A stretch of 51,263 bases of DNA from Maricaulis sp048270095 (GCF_048270095.1 NZ_JBLWTL010000023.1:1-51263); one strand, 5' to 3'; counted from the first letter of the stretch, positions 42,935-51,263 are shown. Notes: generated by a model from the sequence alone, not told the origin. Program-made: numbers and translations.

Positions 42935-43585
42935 TCATCTGCCGAGATAGTCGCGGATATCGGCGAAGACCGCGCTGAACATCGGTTCGGTCAGCCGGCC
43001 GGTATTGGTGTTGTAGCGCGAGCAGTGATAGCTGCTGAACAGTCGCACCGCGCCTTGGGGCGCGTCGACATCGCTCGCCGCACCATGGCCAAAGGGGGCG
43101 CTGACGAGGCGGTGACCGAGGGCGCGCAGCGTATTGTCATGGGCGATCTTGCCAAGGGCGAGAATGGCGCTCAGGCGGGGCAGGGAGGCGATCCGGTCGA
43201 CCAGGAAGGGACGGCAGGCATTGGCCTCGGCGCCGACCGGTTTGTTCTCCGGCGGCACGCAGCGCACCGCATTGGTGATCATGACATCCTTGAGCGTCAG
43301 CCCGTCATCGGCGTCGAGCCCGTATGTGCCCCGGCTGAAGCCGTGCTTGGCCAGGGTCGCAAACAGGAGGTCGCCGGCCCAGTCGCCGGTAAACGGGCGT
43401 CCGGTGCGATTGGCCCCGCGCAGGCCCGGCGCCAGTCCGACAATCAGCAGACGCGCATCATCCGGCCCGAATGAGCCGACCGGCGCGTTGTGCCAGTCCG
43501 GGAAGAGGGCGGTATTGCGCTGGCGAAACTCGACCAGGCGCGGGCAGAGCGGGCAATTCTTTGGCGGTTCGGGCTGCAGGCTCAT
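42935..43585 (-). CDS. Family 5 uracil-DNA glycosylase (UDGb type)
   Basis: 216 residues. The motif 1 region GLAPGLRGANRTGRPFTGD is typical of family 5, which lacks the polar catalytic residue of other UDG families. The motif 2 region YHCSRYNTNTGRLT closes the active site. CPLCPRLVEFR near the N terminus and AVRCVPPENKP with further Cys probably bind an iron-sulfur cluster. It removes uracil (and, in relatives, hypoxanthine or damaged bases) from DNA. It starts inside the last 4 nt of the NYN-domain gene, so the two are cotranslated. Confidence 0.9.
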   Translation of the reverse strand: MSLQPEPPKNCPLCPRLVEFRQRNTALFPDWHNAPVGSFGPDDARLLIVGLAPGLRGANRTGRPFTGDWAGDLLFATLAKHGFSRGTYGLDADDGLTLKDVMITNAVRCVPPENKPVGAEANACRPFLVDRIASLPRLSAILALGKIAHDNTLRALGHRLVSAPFGHGAASDVDAPQGAVRLFSSYHCSRYNTNTGRLTEPMFSAVFADIRDYLGR

Positions 43586-44133
43586 ATCGTGTCATCCACC
43601 CGATTGTCCGGCCGGCCGATCAGCGGCTGGAGATCGAGCAATTCGATGAAATCATCGGCCTGGCGGCGCAGCTCGGTGGCGATCATTGGAGGCTTGGTCT
43701 TCATCGAGGAGACGACACTGACGCGCACGCCGCGCCGGCGCGCGGCCGCGATAGCGGGGCAGAAATCACCATCGCCGGTGAACAGGATGATGTGTTGGAG
43801 ATAGTCGGACGCATCGATCATGTCGACGGCCAGTTCGAGGTCCATATCGCCCTTCACGCGGCGATTGCCGTCGGCATCGGTAAACTCCTTGGCCGGCTTG
43901 GTGACGACGTGGAAGCCATTATAGTCGAGCCAGTCGACCAGCGGACGCAGCGGATTATACTCTTCATGCTCGAGCAGGGCGGTGTAGTAATTGGCGCGGA
44001 TCAGCCGGCCGCGCTTGCGAAATTCGCCAAGCAGGCGTTTGAAATCAATATCGAAGCCGAGTGCCTTGGTTGTCGCGAACAGATTGGCGCCATCAATGAA
44101 AATGCCGATACGCTCGTCCGGGTAAAAGGTCAT
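43582..44133 (-). CDS. NYN domain protein (LabA/DUF88-like), putative RNase
   Basis: 183 residues. The NYN fold of PIN-like nucleases is seen with acidic residues in IGIFIDGANLF, KGDMDLELAVDM and FTGDGDFCPAI, followed by GVRVSVVSS. Such proteins are thought to be metal-dependent RNases, but most bacterial members are uncharacterised. The ATG at 44133 is 36 nt from divergent folK. It is coupled by an ATGA overlap to the uracil-DNA glycosylase. Confidence 0.88.
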   Translation of the reverse strand: MTFYPDERIGIFIDGANLFATTKALGFDIDFKRLLGEFRKRGRLIRANYYTALLEHEEYNPLRPLVDWLDYNGFHVVTKPAKEFTDADGNRRVKGDMDLELAVDMIDASDYLQHIILFTGDGDFCPAIAAARRRGVRVSVVSSMKTKPPMIATELRRQADDFIELLDLQPLIGRPDNRVDDTI

Positions 44134-44169
44134 GGGGTGTAATCCCTCAAAATATCAGTGAAACGACAC

Positions 44170-44691
44170 ATGAAAACATCCCCGATTTATATCGCGCTTG
44201 GCGCCAATCTGCCATCGGCGGGACGCAGCCCGGCCGAGACCCTGGCCGCGGCCCTGGCCATGCTCGGCTCCCGCGGCATCCAGCGGGTCGCCCGTTCGTC
44301 CGACTGGCACAGCCCCGCCTGGCCCGACCCGGCGGCTCCGGCCTATGTCAATGCCGTCGCTTCGGTCGAGACCCGGCTGGATCCGCGCTCCTTGCTCAAT
44401 CTCCTGCACGAGGTCGAAGCCGAATTCGGCCGTACCCGCCACAAGCGATGGGAATCGCGCGTGCTCGATCTTGATCTGCTCGATTATCGCGGCGAACTTC
44501 ATCGCGATGAGGCCGGCATGGAGGTCCCGCACCCGCGCATGACCGGCCGGGCCTTTGTGCTCTTGCCCCTGGCGGAGATTGCGCCCCGCTGGCGCGAGCC
44601 TGGTGAGGGCCGGACGATCGAGGCCCTGATCAAGGGCCTGAAGCCCGCCGATGTGGCGGCGACCGTCAAGCTGCACTCCGTCGCCCGGTAA
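44170..44691 (+). CDS. folK: HPPK, 2-amino-4-hydroxy-6-hydroxymethyldihydropteridine diphosphokinase (FolK)
   Basis: 173 residues from ATG 44170 (GTG 44158 is an alternative). Transfers pyrophosphate from ATP to the pterin in folate synthesis. Motifs are IYIALGANLP, YVNAVASVET, the signature ESRVLDLDLLDY with the Mg-binding Asp pair, and PHPRMTGRAFVLLPLAEIAP. There is no good ribosome site. rpoZ begins 84 nt later on the same strand. It is divergent from the NYN-domain gene. Confidence 0.94.
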   Translation: MKTSPIYIALGANLPSAGRSPAETLAAALAMLGSRGIQRVARSSDWHSPAWPDPAAPAYVNAVASVETRLDPRSLLNLLHEVEAEFGRTRHKRWESRVLDLDLLDYRGELHRDEAGMEVPHPRMTGRAFVLLPLAEIAPRWREPGEGRTIEALIKGLKPADVAATVKLHSVAR

Positions 44692-44775
44692 ACGCGCACA
44701 GGCCTTGCCAGACCGGGGCAGTACCGATAGGACACGCGGTTCAAACTGCAGCGCTTGTTCAAGGAGATCGCGCGT

Positions 44776-45147
44776 ATGGCCCGCGTCACCGTCGAAGATT
44801 GTATCGATAAGATCCCTAACCGTTTTCGCCTGGTTCTCCTGGCAGCGCACCGGGCCCGGAATATCTCCGCCGGTTCCGCGCTGACAATCGAACGCGATAA
44901 CGACAAAAATCCCGTCGTCTCCCTGCGCGAAATCGCTGATGAGACCCTTGATCTCGATGTTCTTCGTGAGAGCCTTGTCAATGGCTTGCAGCGTGTCCTG
45001 CCGAGTGAAGACGAGGAAGAGGCCCGCAAGGCCGAAGGTCGCCAGGAATTCGAAGCCCTGCCGGCTCCGCCTGTCGAGCTTGATGAATCGGAAATGCTCA
45101 AGGCCCTGCAAAATGATCGGGACGGCGCGCCTGACGGCCGCCTCTAG
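44776..45147 (+). CDS. rpoZ: RNA polymerase omega subunit (RpoZ)
   Basis: 123 residues. The omega core is MARVTVEDCIDKIPNRF, LVLLAAHRARNI and VVSLREIADETLD, followed by an acidic tail. Omega assists beta-prime folding and forms one ppGpp site on RNA polymerase, which fits its place just before the rel gene. ATG 44776 has an AAGGAG ribosome site; an ATG at 44755 is less likely. It ends 6 nt before rel. Confidence 0.94.
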   Translation: MARVTVEDCIDKIPNRFRLVLLAAHRARNISAGSALTIERDNDKNPVVSLREIADETLDLDVLRESLVNGLQRVLPSEDEEEARKAEGRQEFEALPAPPVELDESEMLKALQNDRDGAPDGRL

Positions 45148-45153
45148 CGCGCC

Positions 45154-47382
45154 TTGACTGCCGGGGCGAATATCTCTGATCCGGTTTCGCCGCCGCCCGC
45201 CATACCGAGCGCGGACGAGCTGATCGAACGGATTCGGAAATATTTTCCGACCGTCGATGCGGACTATGTGCGCCGCGCCTATGATTTCGCCGAAGAAGCC
45301 CACCGGCCGCAACGCCGCCAGTCGGGTGAGCCCTATTTCGGGCATGTCGCAGCGGTCGCGGTCATCCTGACCGAACTGCGCATGGACGTCGCCACGGTCT
45401 GTACCGGCCTGCTTCACGACACCGTCGAGGACACGCCCGCCACCCTGGCCGATCTGGACACGCTGTTTGGCGGCGAGGTGGCGAGCCTGGTGGATGGCGT
45501 CACCAAGCTGGGCCAGATGGAGCTGCGCTCCAAACGCACCAAACAGGCGGAAAACCTCCAAAAACTGGTCGTCGCCATCTCCTCCGATGTCCGCGTCCTG
45601 ATCGTCAAACTGTGCGACCGCCTGCATAATATGCGCACGCTCGGCGCCATTCCGCGTCCGGAGAAGCGCGAGCGCATCGCCCGCGAAACGCTGGAAATCT
45701 ATGCGCCGCTGGCGCGCCGGATCGGGATCAACCGGGTCTGTGTCGAGCTCGAAGACCTGGCGTTCAAACACATCAATCCCGCCGCCCATGAATCGATTAC
45801 GCGGCGACTGCAATTGCTGCGCGACCAGCATTCCCAGGAAGTCGCCGTGGTCTCCGGGGCGATTACGGACAAGCTGGCCGCGGTCGGCATCGAGGCCCGG
45901 GTCTTCGGCCGACAGAAACGGCCCTATTCGATCTGGCGCAAGCTGGAGCGCAAGGGGCTGACCTTTGACGATATCGCGGATATTTATGCCTTTCGCGTCA
46001 TCGTCGACACGCCTGATGATTGCTACCGGACGCTCGGGGTGATCCATCAGGCCTGGCGCAGCGTGCCGGAGCGGTTTCGCGATTTCATTTCCGTGCCCAA
46101 GCCGAATAATTACCGCTCACTGCACACCACCGTCGTCGGTCCCAATAGCGTACGGATCGAATTGCAGATCCGCACCGAGGCGATGGAAGCGGTCGCCGAA
46201 AGCGGGGTCGCGGCGCATTGGCGCTATAAGGACAGCACGTATCGCTATGACCCGGACGCGGCCCAGGCGGCCGGCGGTGATCCGCTGGAGCGTTTGCGGC
46301 CCTTCGTTGAAATTCTCAACCAGGGCGGCGATCCCGACGAGTTTCTTGAGCACGCCAAGCTCGAAATGTTCGCCGACCAGGTCTATTGCTTCACGCCGAA
46401 GGGCGATCTGATTGCGCTGCCATCGGGCGCGACGCCGCTCGACTTCGCCTATGCGGTTCATACCGAGCTCGGCCACACCACCGTCGCGGCCCGGGTCAAT
46501 GGTCGCGAGCGTCCGCTGCGCACCGAGCTGCACAATGGCGATGTTGTCCAGATCGTCAAAGGCGGCGTGCGTCAGCCACCGCAGGGCTGGGAAAGCCTGG
46601 CCGTGACCGGCAAGGCGCGGGCCGCGATCCGCCGCCTGATCCGCGAATCCGAACGTGAGGAATTCTGCCGTATCGGCAAGATCATGGCTGATCACGCCTT
46701 CCGCCGTGAGGGGCGTGCCCTGGTTGAAAAGGACCTCACCGAGGCAATCAGCCGGCTCGAGCTGAAGGATGTCGAAGGCCTGTATGAAGCGCTCGGGCGC
46801 GGCCGTATCACCTCGACCGGCCTGCTCAACGCCGTTTTCCCGGGCCGGCTCGATGATCGCGGCGACGCGGTCGAGCGCGATCTGATCGAGGACAAGAAGG
46901 CGCGCCTCTATGTGCGCGGACGTGGCCTGACGCCGGGCGTGACGCTGCATTTCGCCGAATGCTGTTCGCCGCTGCCCGGCGACCGCATCGTCGGTCTGCT
47001 GGTGCCCGAACGCGGGATCGAGATTCACACGATTGATTGCGAACGCCTGGTCCAGTTCGAACAGGGCGAGATGGATCAATGGCTCGATCTCGACTGGACC
47101 GATGAGGCCGGCGCCAAGGCCGTCTCGATGGCGCGCATCAAGGCGGTGATGCACAATGAGCCCGGCGCGCTGGCCGAGATTGCCAAAACCGTCGGCGAGA
47201 ATCGCGGCAATATTGCCAACGTGAAAACCTACAAACGGGCCGCCGATTTCTTCGAGATGGAATTTGACATCGAAGTGATCGACACCCGTCATCTGGCCAA
47301 TGTGCTCGCGGCGATCCGGATGTGTTCATCCGTGGTCTCGGCGGAGCGGATGCGCGCCGAGCCCGGAGAACCCGACGAATGA
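45154..47382 (+). CDS. Bifunctional (p)ppGpp synthetase/hydrolase (Rel/SpoT, RSH)
   Basis: 742 residues. Domains in order are an HD hydrolase (about 30-200, with HDTVEDT and CDRLHNMRTL), the RelA/SpoT synthetase (about 240-370, with FGRQKRPYSIWRKLE and PKPNNYRSLHTTV), TGS (about 410-470), a helical part, the CSPLPGDRIVG zinc-finger-like segment and a C-terminal ACT domain. Both enzymatic sites look intact, as in the single RSH of alphaproteobacteria. It is predicted to start at TTG 45154, 6 nt after rpoZ, with no ATG nearby. Its stop overlaps pyrE. Confidence 0.95.
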   Translation: MTAGANISDPVSPPPAIPSADELIERIRKYFPTVDADYVRRAYDFAEEAHRPQRRQSGEPYFGHVAAVAVILTELRMDVATVCTGLLHDTVEDTPATLADLDTLFGGEVASLVDGVTKLGQMELRSKRTKQAENLQKLVVAISSDVRVLIVKLCDRLHNMRTLGAIPRPEKRERIARETLEIYAPLARRIGINRVCVELEDLAFKHINPAAHESITRRLQLLRDQHSQEVAVVSGAITDKLAAVGIEARVFGRQKRPYSIWRKLERKGLTFDDIADIYAFRVIVDTPDDCYRTLGVIHQAWRSVPERFRDFISVPKPNNYRSLHTTVVGPNSVRIELQIRTEAMEAVAESGVAAHWRYKDSTYRYDPDAAQAAGGDPLERLRPFVEILNQGGDPDEFLEHAKLEMFADQVYCFTPKGDLIALPSGATPLDFAYAVHTELGHTTVAARVNGRERPLRTELHNGDVVQIVKGGVRQPPQGWESLAVTGKARAAIRRLIRESEREEFCRIGKIMADHAFRREGRALVEKDLTEAISRLELKDVEGLYEALGRGRITSTGLLNAVFPGRLDDRGDAVERDLIEDKKARLYVRGRGLTPGVTLHFAECCSPLPGDRIVGLLVPERGIEIHTIDCERLVQFEQGEMDQWLDLDWTDEAGAKAVSMARIKAVMHNEPGALAEIAKTVGENRGNIANVKTYKRAADFFEMEFDIEVIDTRHLANVLAAIRMCSSVVSAERMRAEPGEPDE

Positions 47383-47963
47383 CACGCGAGGACGTCCTCA
47401 ATGAATTTCGCGCCGCGGGCGCTTTGCTGGAAGGGCATTTCATCCTGTCTTCCGGCCTGCGCAGCGCGGTCTTTCTGCAAAAGGCAAAAGTCTTTGCCGA
47501 TCCGGCGCGCACCGAGCGCCTGTGCCGCGCCCTGGCCGAGAAGGTCAAGGCGGAGCTGACCGAACAACCCACCATTATCGTCTCGCCGGCCGTGGGCGGC
47601 ATTGTGCCCGGCTATGAGACGGCACGGCAAATGGGGCTGAACGCGCTTTATGTCGAGCGCGAGAATGGCGAGTTTACCCTGCGTCGCGGTTTTGAGCTGG
47701 GCCCCGAGGACCGCGTGCTGGTGGTCGAGGATATCGTCAGTACCGGCCTGTCCTCGCGCGAATGCATCGAGGCGATCCAGGCGACGGGCGCGACCGTGAT
47801 TGCCGAGGCCTGCCTCGTTGATCGCTCCGGCGGTGAGGCCGATGTCGGCGTGCCGCTGATCGCGTTGACGCAATACAAGGTGCCCGCCTATCCCGCCGAT
47901 CAATTGCCGCCCGAACTGGCCGCCATTCCCGCGATCAAGCCGGGCAGCCGGGGTCTGGCTTGA
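47379..47963 (+). CDS. pyrE: Orotate phosphoribosyltransferase (PyrE)
   Basis: 194 residues. Joins orotate and PRPP to give OMP in pyrimidine synthesis. The PRPP-binding motif is VLVVEDIVSTGLSSRE (near residue 115), preceded by PAVGGIVPGYETARQMG. The N-terminal FILSSGLRSAVFLQK is family typical. The ATG at 47379 lies in the last 4 nt of rel, and the stop overlaps the pdxJ ATG, so translation is chained. Confidence 0.96.
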   Translation: MTREDVLNEFRAAGALLEGHFILSSGLRSAVFLQKAKVFADPARTERLCRALAEKVKAELTEQPTIIVSPAVGGIVPGYETARQMGLNALYVERENGEFTLRRGFELGPEDRVLVVEDIVSTGLSSRECIEAIQATGATVIAEACLVDRSGGEADVGVPLIALTQYKVPAYPADQLPPELAAIPAIKPGSRGLA

Positions 47964-48715
47964 TGCTTCGCCTCGGCGTCAATATCGATCATGTCGCCAC
48001 CATTCGTAATGCGCGCGGGGGCGCGCATCCTGACCCCGTGCGGGCTGCGCGCCAGGCCGCGGAGAGTGGCGCCGACGGGATTACCGCGCATCTGCGCGAG
48101 GATCGTCGCCATATCACCGACAGCGATATCGACCGCTTAATGGCCGAGATCGATCTGCCGCTCAATCTGGAGATGGCGGCGACGCCGGAAATGCTGACCA
48201 TCGCCCTGCGTCACAAGCCGCATGCGGTCTGCCTGGTGCCGGAAAAGCGCGAGGAACGCACCACCGAAGGCGGTCTCGATATCGCCGCCGGCCATAATCA
48301 CCTTGCGCCCTATGTCCGCCAGCTCGGCGAGTCTGGCATCCGCGTCTCGCTCTTCATCGAGGCCGACCCGGTGCAGATCGCGGTCGCCGAGGCGATGGGC
48401 GCCAGCGTGGTTGAACTGCATACCGGTGCCTATTGCGAAGCGGCGCTGCGCGGCGACACCGAGGCCGTCGCCGGGCATCTGGAATTGCTCAAGATTGGTG
48501 CCTCGGAGGCCTTTCGGCGCGGGCTGGAAGTCCATGCCGGCCACGGTCTGACCTATGACACGGTGAAACCGATCGCCGCGATCCCGGAACTGGCCGAGCT
48601 CAATATCGGCCATTTCCTGATCGGCGAGGCGATCTTCCGCGGCCTGCGTGAAGCGGTGACGACGATGCGCGGGCTGATCGCCGAAGCGCGTGATGAAGCC
48701 GGCATTGTGACATGA
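47963..48715 (+). CDS. pdxJ: Pyridoxine 5'-phosphate synthase (PdxJ)
   Basis: 250 residues. Condenses 3-amino-2-oxopropyl phosphate with deoxyxylulose phosphate, the last ring-forming step of vitamin B6 synthesis. LGVNIDHVATIRNARGG, ITAHLREDRRHI, CLVPEKREERTTEGGLD and VHAGHGLTYD are all present. ATG 47963 shares its A with the pyrE stop; a TTG one codon earlier is possible. It overlaps acpS by 4 nt. Confidence 0.97.
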   Translation: MLRLGVNIDHVATIRNARGGAHPDPVRAARQAAESGADGITAHLREDRRHITDSDIDRLMAEIDLPLNLEMAATPEMLTIALRHKPHAVCLVPEKREERTTEGGLDIAAGHNHLAPYVRQLGESGIRVSLFIEADPVQIAVAEAMGASVVELHTGAYCEAALRGDTEAVAGHLELLKIGASEAFRRGLEVHAGHGLTYDTVKPIAAIPELAELNIGHFLIGEAIFRGLREAVTTMRGLIAEARDEAGIVT

Positions 48716-49125
48716 TCATCGGCCTCGGCTCAGATTTGATGGATATTCGCCGGATCGAGCGTTCGCTGGAGCGGTTCGGCGACCGTTTCGTGCAGCGTGT
48801 CTTTACCGAGGTTGAGCAGGCAAAATCCGAAGCACGCCGCATGCGCGCCGCCAGTTACGCCAAGCGATTTGCCGCCAAGGAAGCCGGTGCCAAGGCGCTC
48901 GGCACCGGGATTGCGCGCGGTGTGTCGTGGAAGGAAATCGGTGTCATCAATCTGCCCGGCGGCAAGCCGACCCTGGCCTTCACAGGCCGGGCGCTGGAAC
49001 GTCTGATCGCGCTGACGCCGGAGGGAATGGAAGCCCATGCCCATATCACCATCACCGATGACCACCCTTACGCCCAGGCCTTCGTGGTGATTGAAGCGCG
49101 TCTGATCGGTATCGCCCATGGTTGA
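48712..49125 (+). CDS. acpS: Holo-[acyl-carrier-protein] synthase (AcpS)
   Basis: 137 residues. Transfers 4'-phosphopantetheine from CoA to acyl carrier protein. The Mg-binding IGLGSDLMDIRRIE at the start and the KRFAAKEAGAKALGTGI motif are intact, with the closing HAHITITDDHPYAQAFVVIE. It starts within pdxJ and its last 8 nt overlap rnc. In many alphaproteobacteria lepB lies between acpS and rnc; here there is no room for it. Confidence 0.97.
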   Translation: MIIGLGSDLMDIRRIERSLERFGDRFVQRVFTEVEQAKSEARRMRAASYAKRFAAKEAGAKALGTGIARGVSWKEIGVINLPGGKPTLAFTGRALERLIALTPEGMEAHAHITITDDHPYAQAFVVIEARLIGIAHG

Positions 49126-49807
49126 TCCCACGGCCGACCTGGAGACCCGCATCGGCTATGTCTTCAAGGACAGAAAGCTGATCGAGCGGGCGCTGACCCA
49201 TTCCAGCTATGGCGATGGCCGGCCGGGCTTTCGCAGCTATGAGCGGCTGGAGTTTCTCGGCGACCGCGTGCTCGGCCTGATGACGGCGGAAGCGCTCTAT
49301 CGGGCTTTCGACATGGCACAGGAGGGCGCGCTGGCGCCCCGCCTCAATGCCCTGGTGCGCAAGGAAACCTGCGCCGATGTCGCCCGCGCCATCGATCTCG
49401 GCGCGGCGCTGCGCATGGGGCGTTCCGAAGAGAAGGGCGGCGGCCGCGCCAAAACCTCTATCCTCGGCGATGCCTGCGAGGCACTGATGGCGGCGCTTTA
49501 TCTCGATGGCGGCCGGCCTTGTGTCCAGGCTTTCTATGACGCCCACTGGTCGGACAGGATCGAGGCCTTGAAGCACAAGCCGCGCGACGCCAAATCCATG
49601 CTGCAGGAATGGGCGGCCAAGGCGGGTCACGGCGCGCCGCGCTACCAGCTCACAACTCGCTCCGGCCCCGACCATCGCCCGGTGTTTACCGTTGAAGTCA
49701 CAATTTCACCGCTTGCGCCGGCGATCGGCGAGGGCGGAAACAAACAGGCGGCCGAACGCGCCGCCGCAAAGAACCTGTTGAACAGAGAGGGCCATGATGT
49801 CGGCTGA
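49118..49807 (+). CDS. rnc: Ribonuclease III (Rnc)
   Basis: 229 residues. Cuts double-stranded RNA in rRNA maturation and mRNA decay. The catalytic endonuclease domain has the ERLEFLGDRVLGL signature (near residue 45) and the downstream acidic GDACEALMAALYLDGG. The dsRNA-binding domain occupies about 155-225 (AKSMLQEWAAKAG, GGNKQAAERAAAKNLL). It overlaps acpS by 8 nt and era by 14 nt. Confidence 0.97.
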   Translation: MVDPTADLETRIGYVFKDRKLIERALTHSSYGDGRPGFRSYERLEFLGDRVLGLMTAEALYRAFDMAQEGALAPRLNALVRKETCADVARAIDLGAALRMGRSEEKGGGRAKTSILGDACEALMAALYLDGGRPCVQAFYDAHWSDRIEALKHKPRDAKSMLQEWAAKAGHGAPRYQLTTRSGPDHRPVFTVEVTISPLAPAIGEGGNKQAAERAAAKNLLNREGHDVG

Positions 49808-50744
49808 ACCTGAAACCCGATTTGGCTTTGCCGCCGTGATCGGTTCCCCCAATGCCGGCAAATCGACCCTGGTCAATGCGCTCGTCGGCGCCAAGATTTC
49901 CATCGTGACCCACAAGGTGCAGACGACACGCTTTGCGGTGCGCGGCGTGGCGATCGAGGACAAGACGCAGATCTGTCTGGTCGACACACCCGGCGTCTTC
50001 GCCCCGAAAAACCGTCTCGACAAGGCGATGGTGCGCGCCGCCTGGAGCGGCGCCGATGATGCCGATTGTGTGGTTCATGTGATCGATGTCGGCGCCCGCG
50101 ACCGCATCGAGCAGGGCCAGGGCAAGCCTGGTGACCGCTTGATGGTCGAGGATGATGACCGCGTCATGGAAGGCCTCAAACTGGCCGGCCGCCAGGCGAC
50201 ACTCGTGCTCAACAAGATCGACACGATTGATAGCGACCACCTGCTCGCAATGTCGAAAGAGCTCTATGATTCCGGGATTTATTCCGACGTTTTCATGATT
50301 TCCGCCAAGAAGGGCTTCGGCGTTCCCTTGCTGAAAGCCCATCTGGCGACCCTGATGCCGGAAGGTGTCTGGCACTACCCCGAAGACCAGATCGCCGATC
50401 TGCCGCAGCGCCTGCTCGCCGCCGAGATCACACGCGAGAAAGTCTATCTGCGCCTGCACGAGGAATTGCCCTACGCCTCGATGGTCGAGACGGAAAGCTG
50501 GAAGAAGCTGCGCGACGGCTCGGTGCGCGTCGAGCAATCCATCATCATCGAACGCGACAGCCAGAAACCCATCGTGCTCGGCAAGGGCGGCTCGGCGGTG
50601 AAGGCCATCGGCGAGGCGGCCCGGCGCGAGCTCGAGGACATGCTCGGCTGCCGCGTCCACCTCTTCATCAATGTGAAGGTTGATCCACGCTGGATGGCGC
50701 GCCGCGCCCACTTCTCCGATGTCGGGCTTGATTTCGATGCCTAG
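49794..50744 (+). CDS. era: GTPase Era
   Basis: 316 residues. A GTPase that binds 16S rRNA and helps 30S assembly. G1 is GSPNAGKST, G2 lies in the QTTRFAVRG switch, G3 is DTPGVF and G4 is NKID. The C-terminal KH domain (about 225-310) has IERDSQKPIVLGKGGSAVKAIG with the GxxG loop. ATG 49794 or 49797 are both possible starts. Gene order rnc-era-recO is a common core arrangement. Confidence 0.97.
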   Translation: MMSAEPETRFGFAAVIGSPNAGKSTLVNALVGAKISIVTHKVQTTRFAVRGVAIEDKTQICLVDTPGVFAPKNRLDKAMVRAAWSGADDADCVVHVIDVGARDRIEQGQGKPGDRLMVEDDDRVMEGLKLAGRQATLVLNKIDTIDSDHLLAMSKELYDSGIYSDVFMISAKKGFGVPLLKAHLATLMPEGVWHYPEDQIADLPQRLLAAEITREKVYLRLHEELPYASMVETESWKKLRDGSVRVEQSIIIERDSQKPIVLGKGGSAVKAIGEAARRELEDMLGCRVHLFINVKVDPRWMARRAHFSDVGLDFDA

Positions 50745-50767
50745 TCTCGCTGCGATTGAGACCTGCG

Positions 50768-51263
50768 ATGGAATGGTCTGATAGCGGCATTGTCCTGGCG
50801 GTCCGCCCGCACGGGGAGACCAGCGCGATCATCGAGGTGCTGACGGCGGAAAATGGCCGCCATGCCGGCCTCGTGCGCGGCGGGCGGTCGCGGGTCATGC
50901 GGCCGGTTCTGCAGCCGGGCAATCGCGTCGCGGTGACCTGGCGGGCGCGGCTGGCTGACCATCTGGGCTCGTTCACCGTCGAGGCCGAGCATCTGGGTGC
51001 CGGGGCCGTGATGGAAGATCGCGCGGCGCTGGCGGGCCTCAACTCGGCCTGTGCCGTCGCGGTGATGGCCTTGCCCGAGCGTGAGGCTCACAGACAGGTT
51101 TATGACGGGTTTGGCGTCTTCCTGGCGGCACTCGATGACGAGGACCTCTGGCCGGCGCTCTATGTCAGCTGGGAGGCGGGGCTGTTGTCCGATCTCGGCT
51201 ATGGCCTCGATCTCGATACCTGCGCCGTCACCGGCGTCGTCGACGATCTGACCCATGTCAGCC
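50768..51263 (+). CDS. recO: DNA repair protein RecO, N-terminal part, truncated by the window
   Basis: Starts at ATG 50768, 23 nt after era, and remains open to the end of the window (165 codons visible). It opens with MEWSDSGIVLAVRPHGETS and then IIEVLTAENGRHAGLVRGGRSR, the OB-fold of RecO, followed by PVLQPGNRVAVTWRAR. RecO loads RecA with RecR in gap repair. The position after era matches its usual location. The C-terminal zinc finger would lie outside the window. Confidence 0.93.
   Translation, partial: MEWSDSGIVLAVRPHGETSAIIEVLTAENGRHAGLVRGGRSRVMRPVLQPGNRVAVTWRARLADHLGSFTVEAEHLGAGAVMEDRAALAGLNSACAVAVMALPEREAHRQVYDGFGVFLAALDDEDLWPALYVSWEAGLLSDLGYGLDLDTCAVTGVVDDLTHVS

Noticed and set aside
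44155..46047. 630-codon reverse open frame opposite folK, rpoZ and the start of rel
   Set aside because: It spans three certain forward genes and has shadow-type composition; high GC keeps antisense frames open.
1..51263. CRISPR arrays, insertion sequences, tRNA or rRNA genes
   Set aside because: Read for regular spaced repeats, transposase motifs, terminal inverted repeats and T-loop signatures on both strands; none was convincing.

Overview
The window is GC-rich, densely packed and typical of an alphaproteobacterium. The best guess from gene order and protein style is the Caulobacterales/Maricaulales/Hyphomonadaceae side of the class. That rests on the rpoZ-rel-pyrE-pdxJ-acpS-rnc-era-recO chain, a YerC/HisR-like gene heading the his operon, the five-step hut pathway with HutF, and TonB-receptor and serine-hydrolase genes. 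Genus cannot be settled from the sequence alone. No tRNA, rRNA, CRISPR array, insertion sequence or phage module was seen.

Layout. (1) 0.1-6 kb: a tightly overlapping histidine biosynthesis operon, yerC/hisR-like - hisG - hisD::hisB - hisH - hisA - hisF - hisIE. HisD and HisB form one continuous reading frame. A perfect 18-bp palindrome lies just upstream of the first gene. hisC and the histidinol-phosphate phosphatase must be elsewhere. (2) 6-9.2 kb: a TonB-dependent receptor 4 nt after hisIE, then an exported SxxK serine hydrolase. (3) 9.3-10 kb: a VapBC toxin-antitoxin pair with its own operator-like repeat. (4) 10-13.8 kb: an MFS transporter, a membrane protein coupled to a membrane-anchored alpha/beta hydrolase, and an exported protein of unknown function. 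(5) 13.9-21.3 kb: a complete histidine degradation locus, with hutC-hutF divergent from hutI-hutH-hutG-hutU around one HutC-type operator. Histidine synthesis and breakdown therefore sit within about 8 kb of each other.

(6) 21.3-38 kb is more accessory. It holds a secreted protein built from two copies of an unrecognised two-cysteine domain, another serine hydrolase, DUF4386 and DUF1330 proteins, kbl (threonine to glycine), a large polytopic membrane protein, an L-2-hydroxyglutarate-oxidase-like FAD enzyme, a visibly AT-richer pair of membrane proteins (30.4-32.0 kb), tdh (the partner of kbl, lacking the four structural-zinc cysteines), a nitroreductase, a small superinfection-immunity-type membrane protein, an acyl-CoA ligase and a threonine dehydratase-like enzyme.

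(7) 38-51.3 kb is mostly core: a lytic transglycosylase, dapA-smpB, a GlxA-type regulator, a small three-cysteine protein, a family 5 uracil-DNA glycosylase overlapping a NYN-domain gene, folK, then rpoZ-rel-pyrE-pdxJ-acpS-rnc-era and the start of recO, which runs off the window. Genes in this last chain overlap or nearly touch, so it is probably one transcription unit. lepB, often found between acpS and rnc in relatives, is absent here.

The observations most worth follow-up are the HisD-HisB fusion, the palindrome with the TrpR-like gene ahead of the his operon, the duplicated-domain secreted protein, the AT-rich membrane pair, the membrane protein/anchored hydrolase pair, and the TDH without its structural zinc site.
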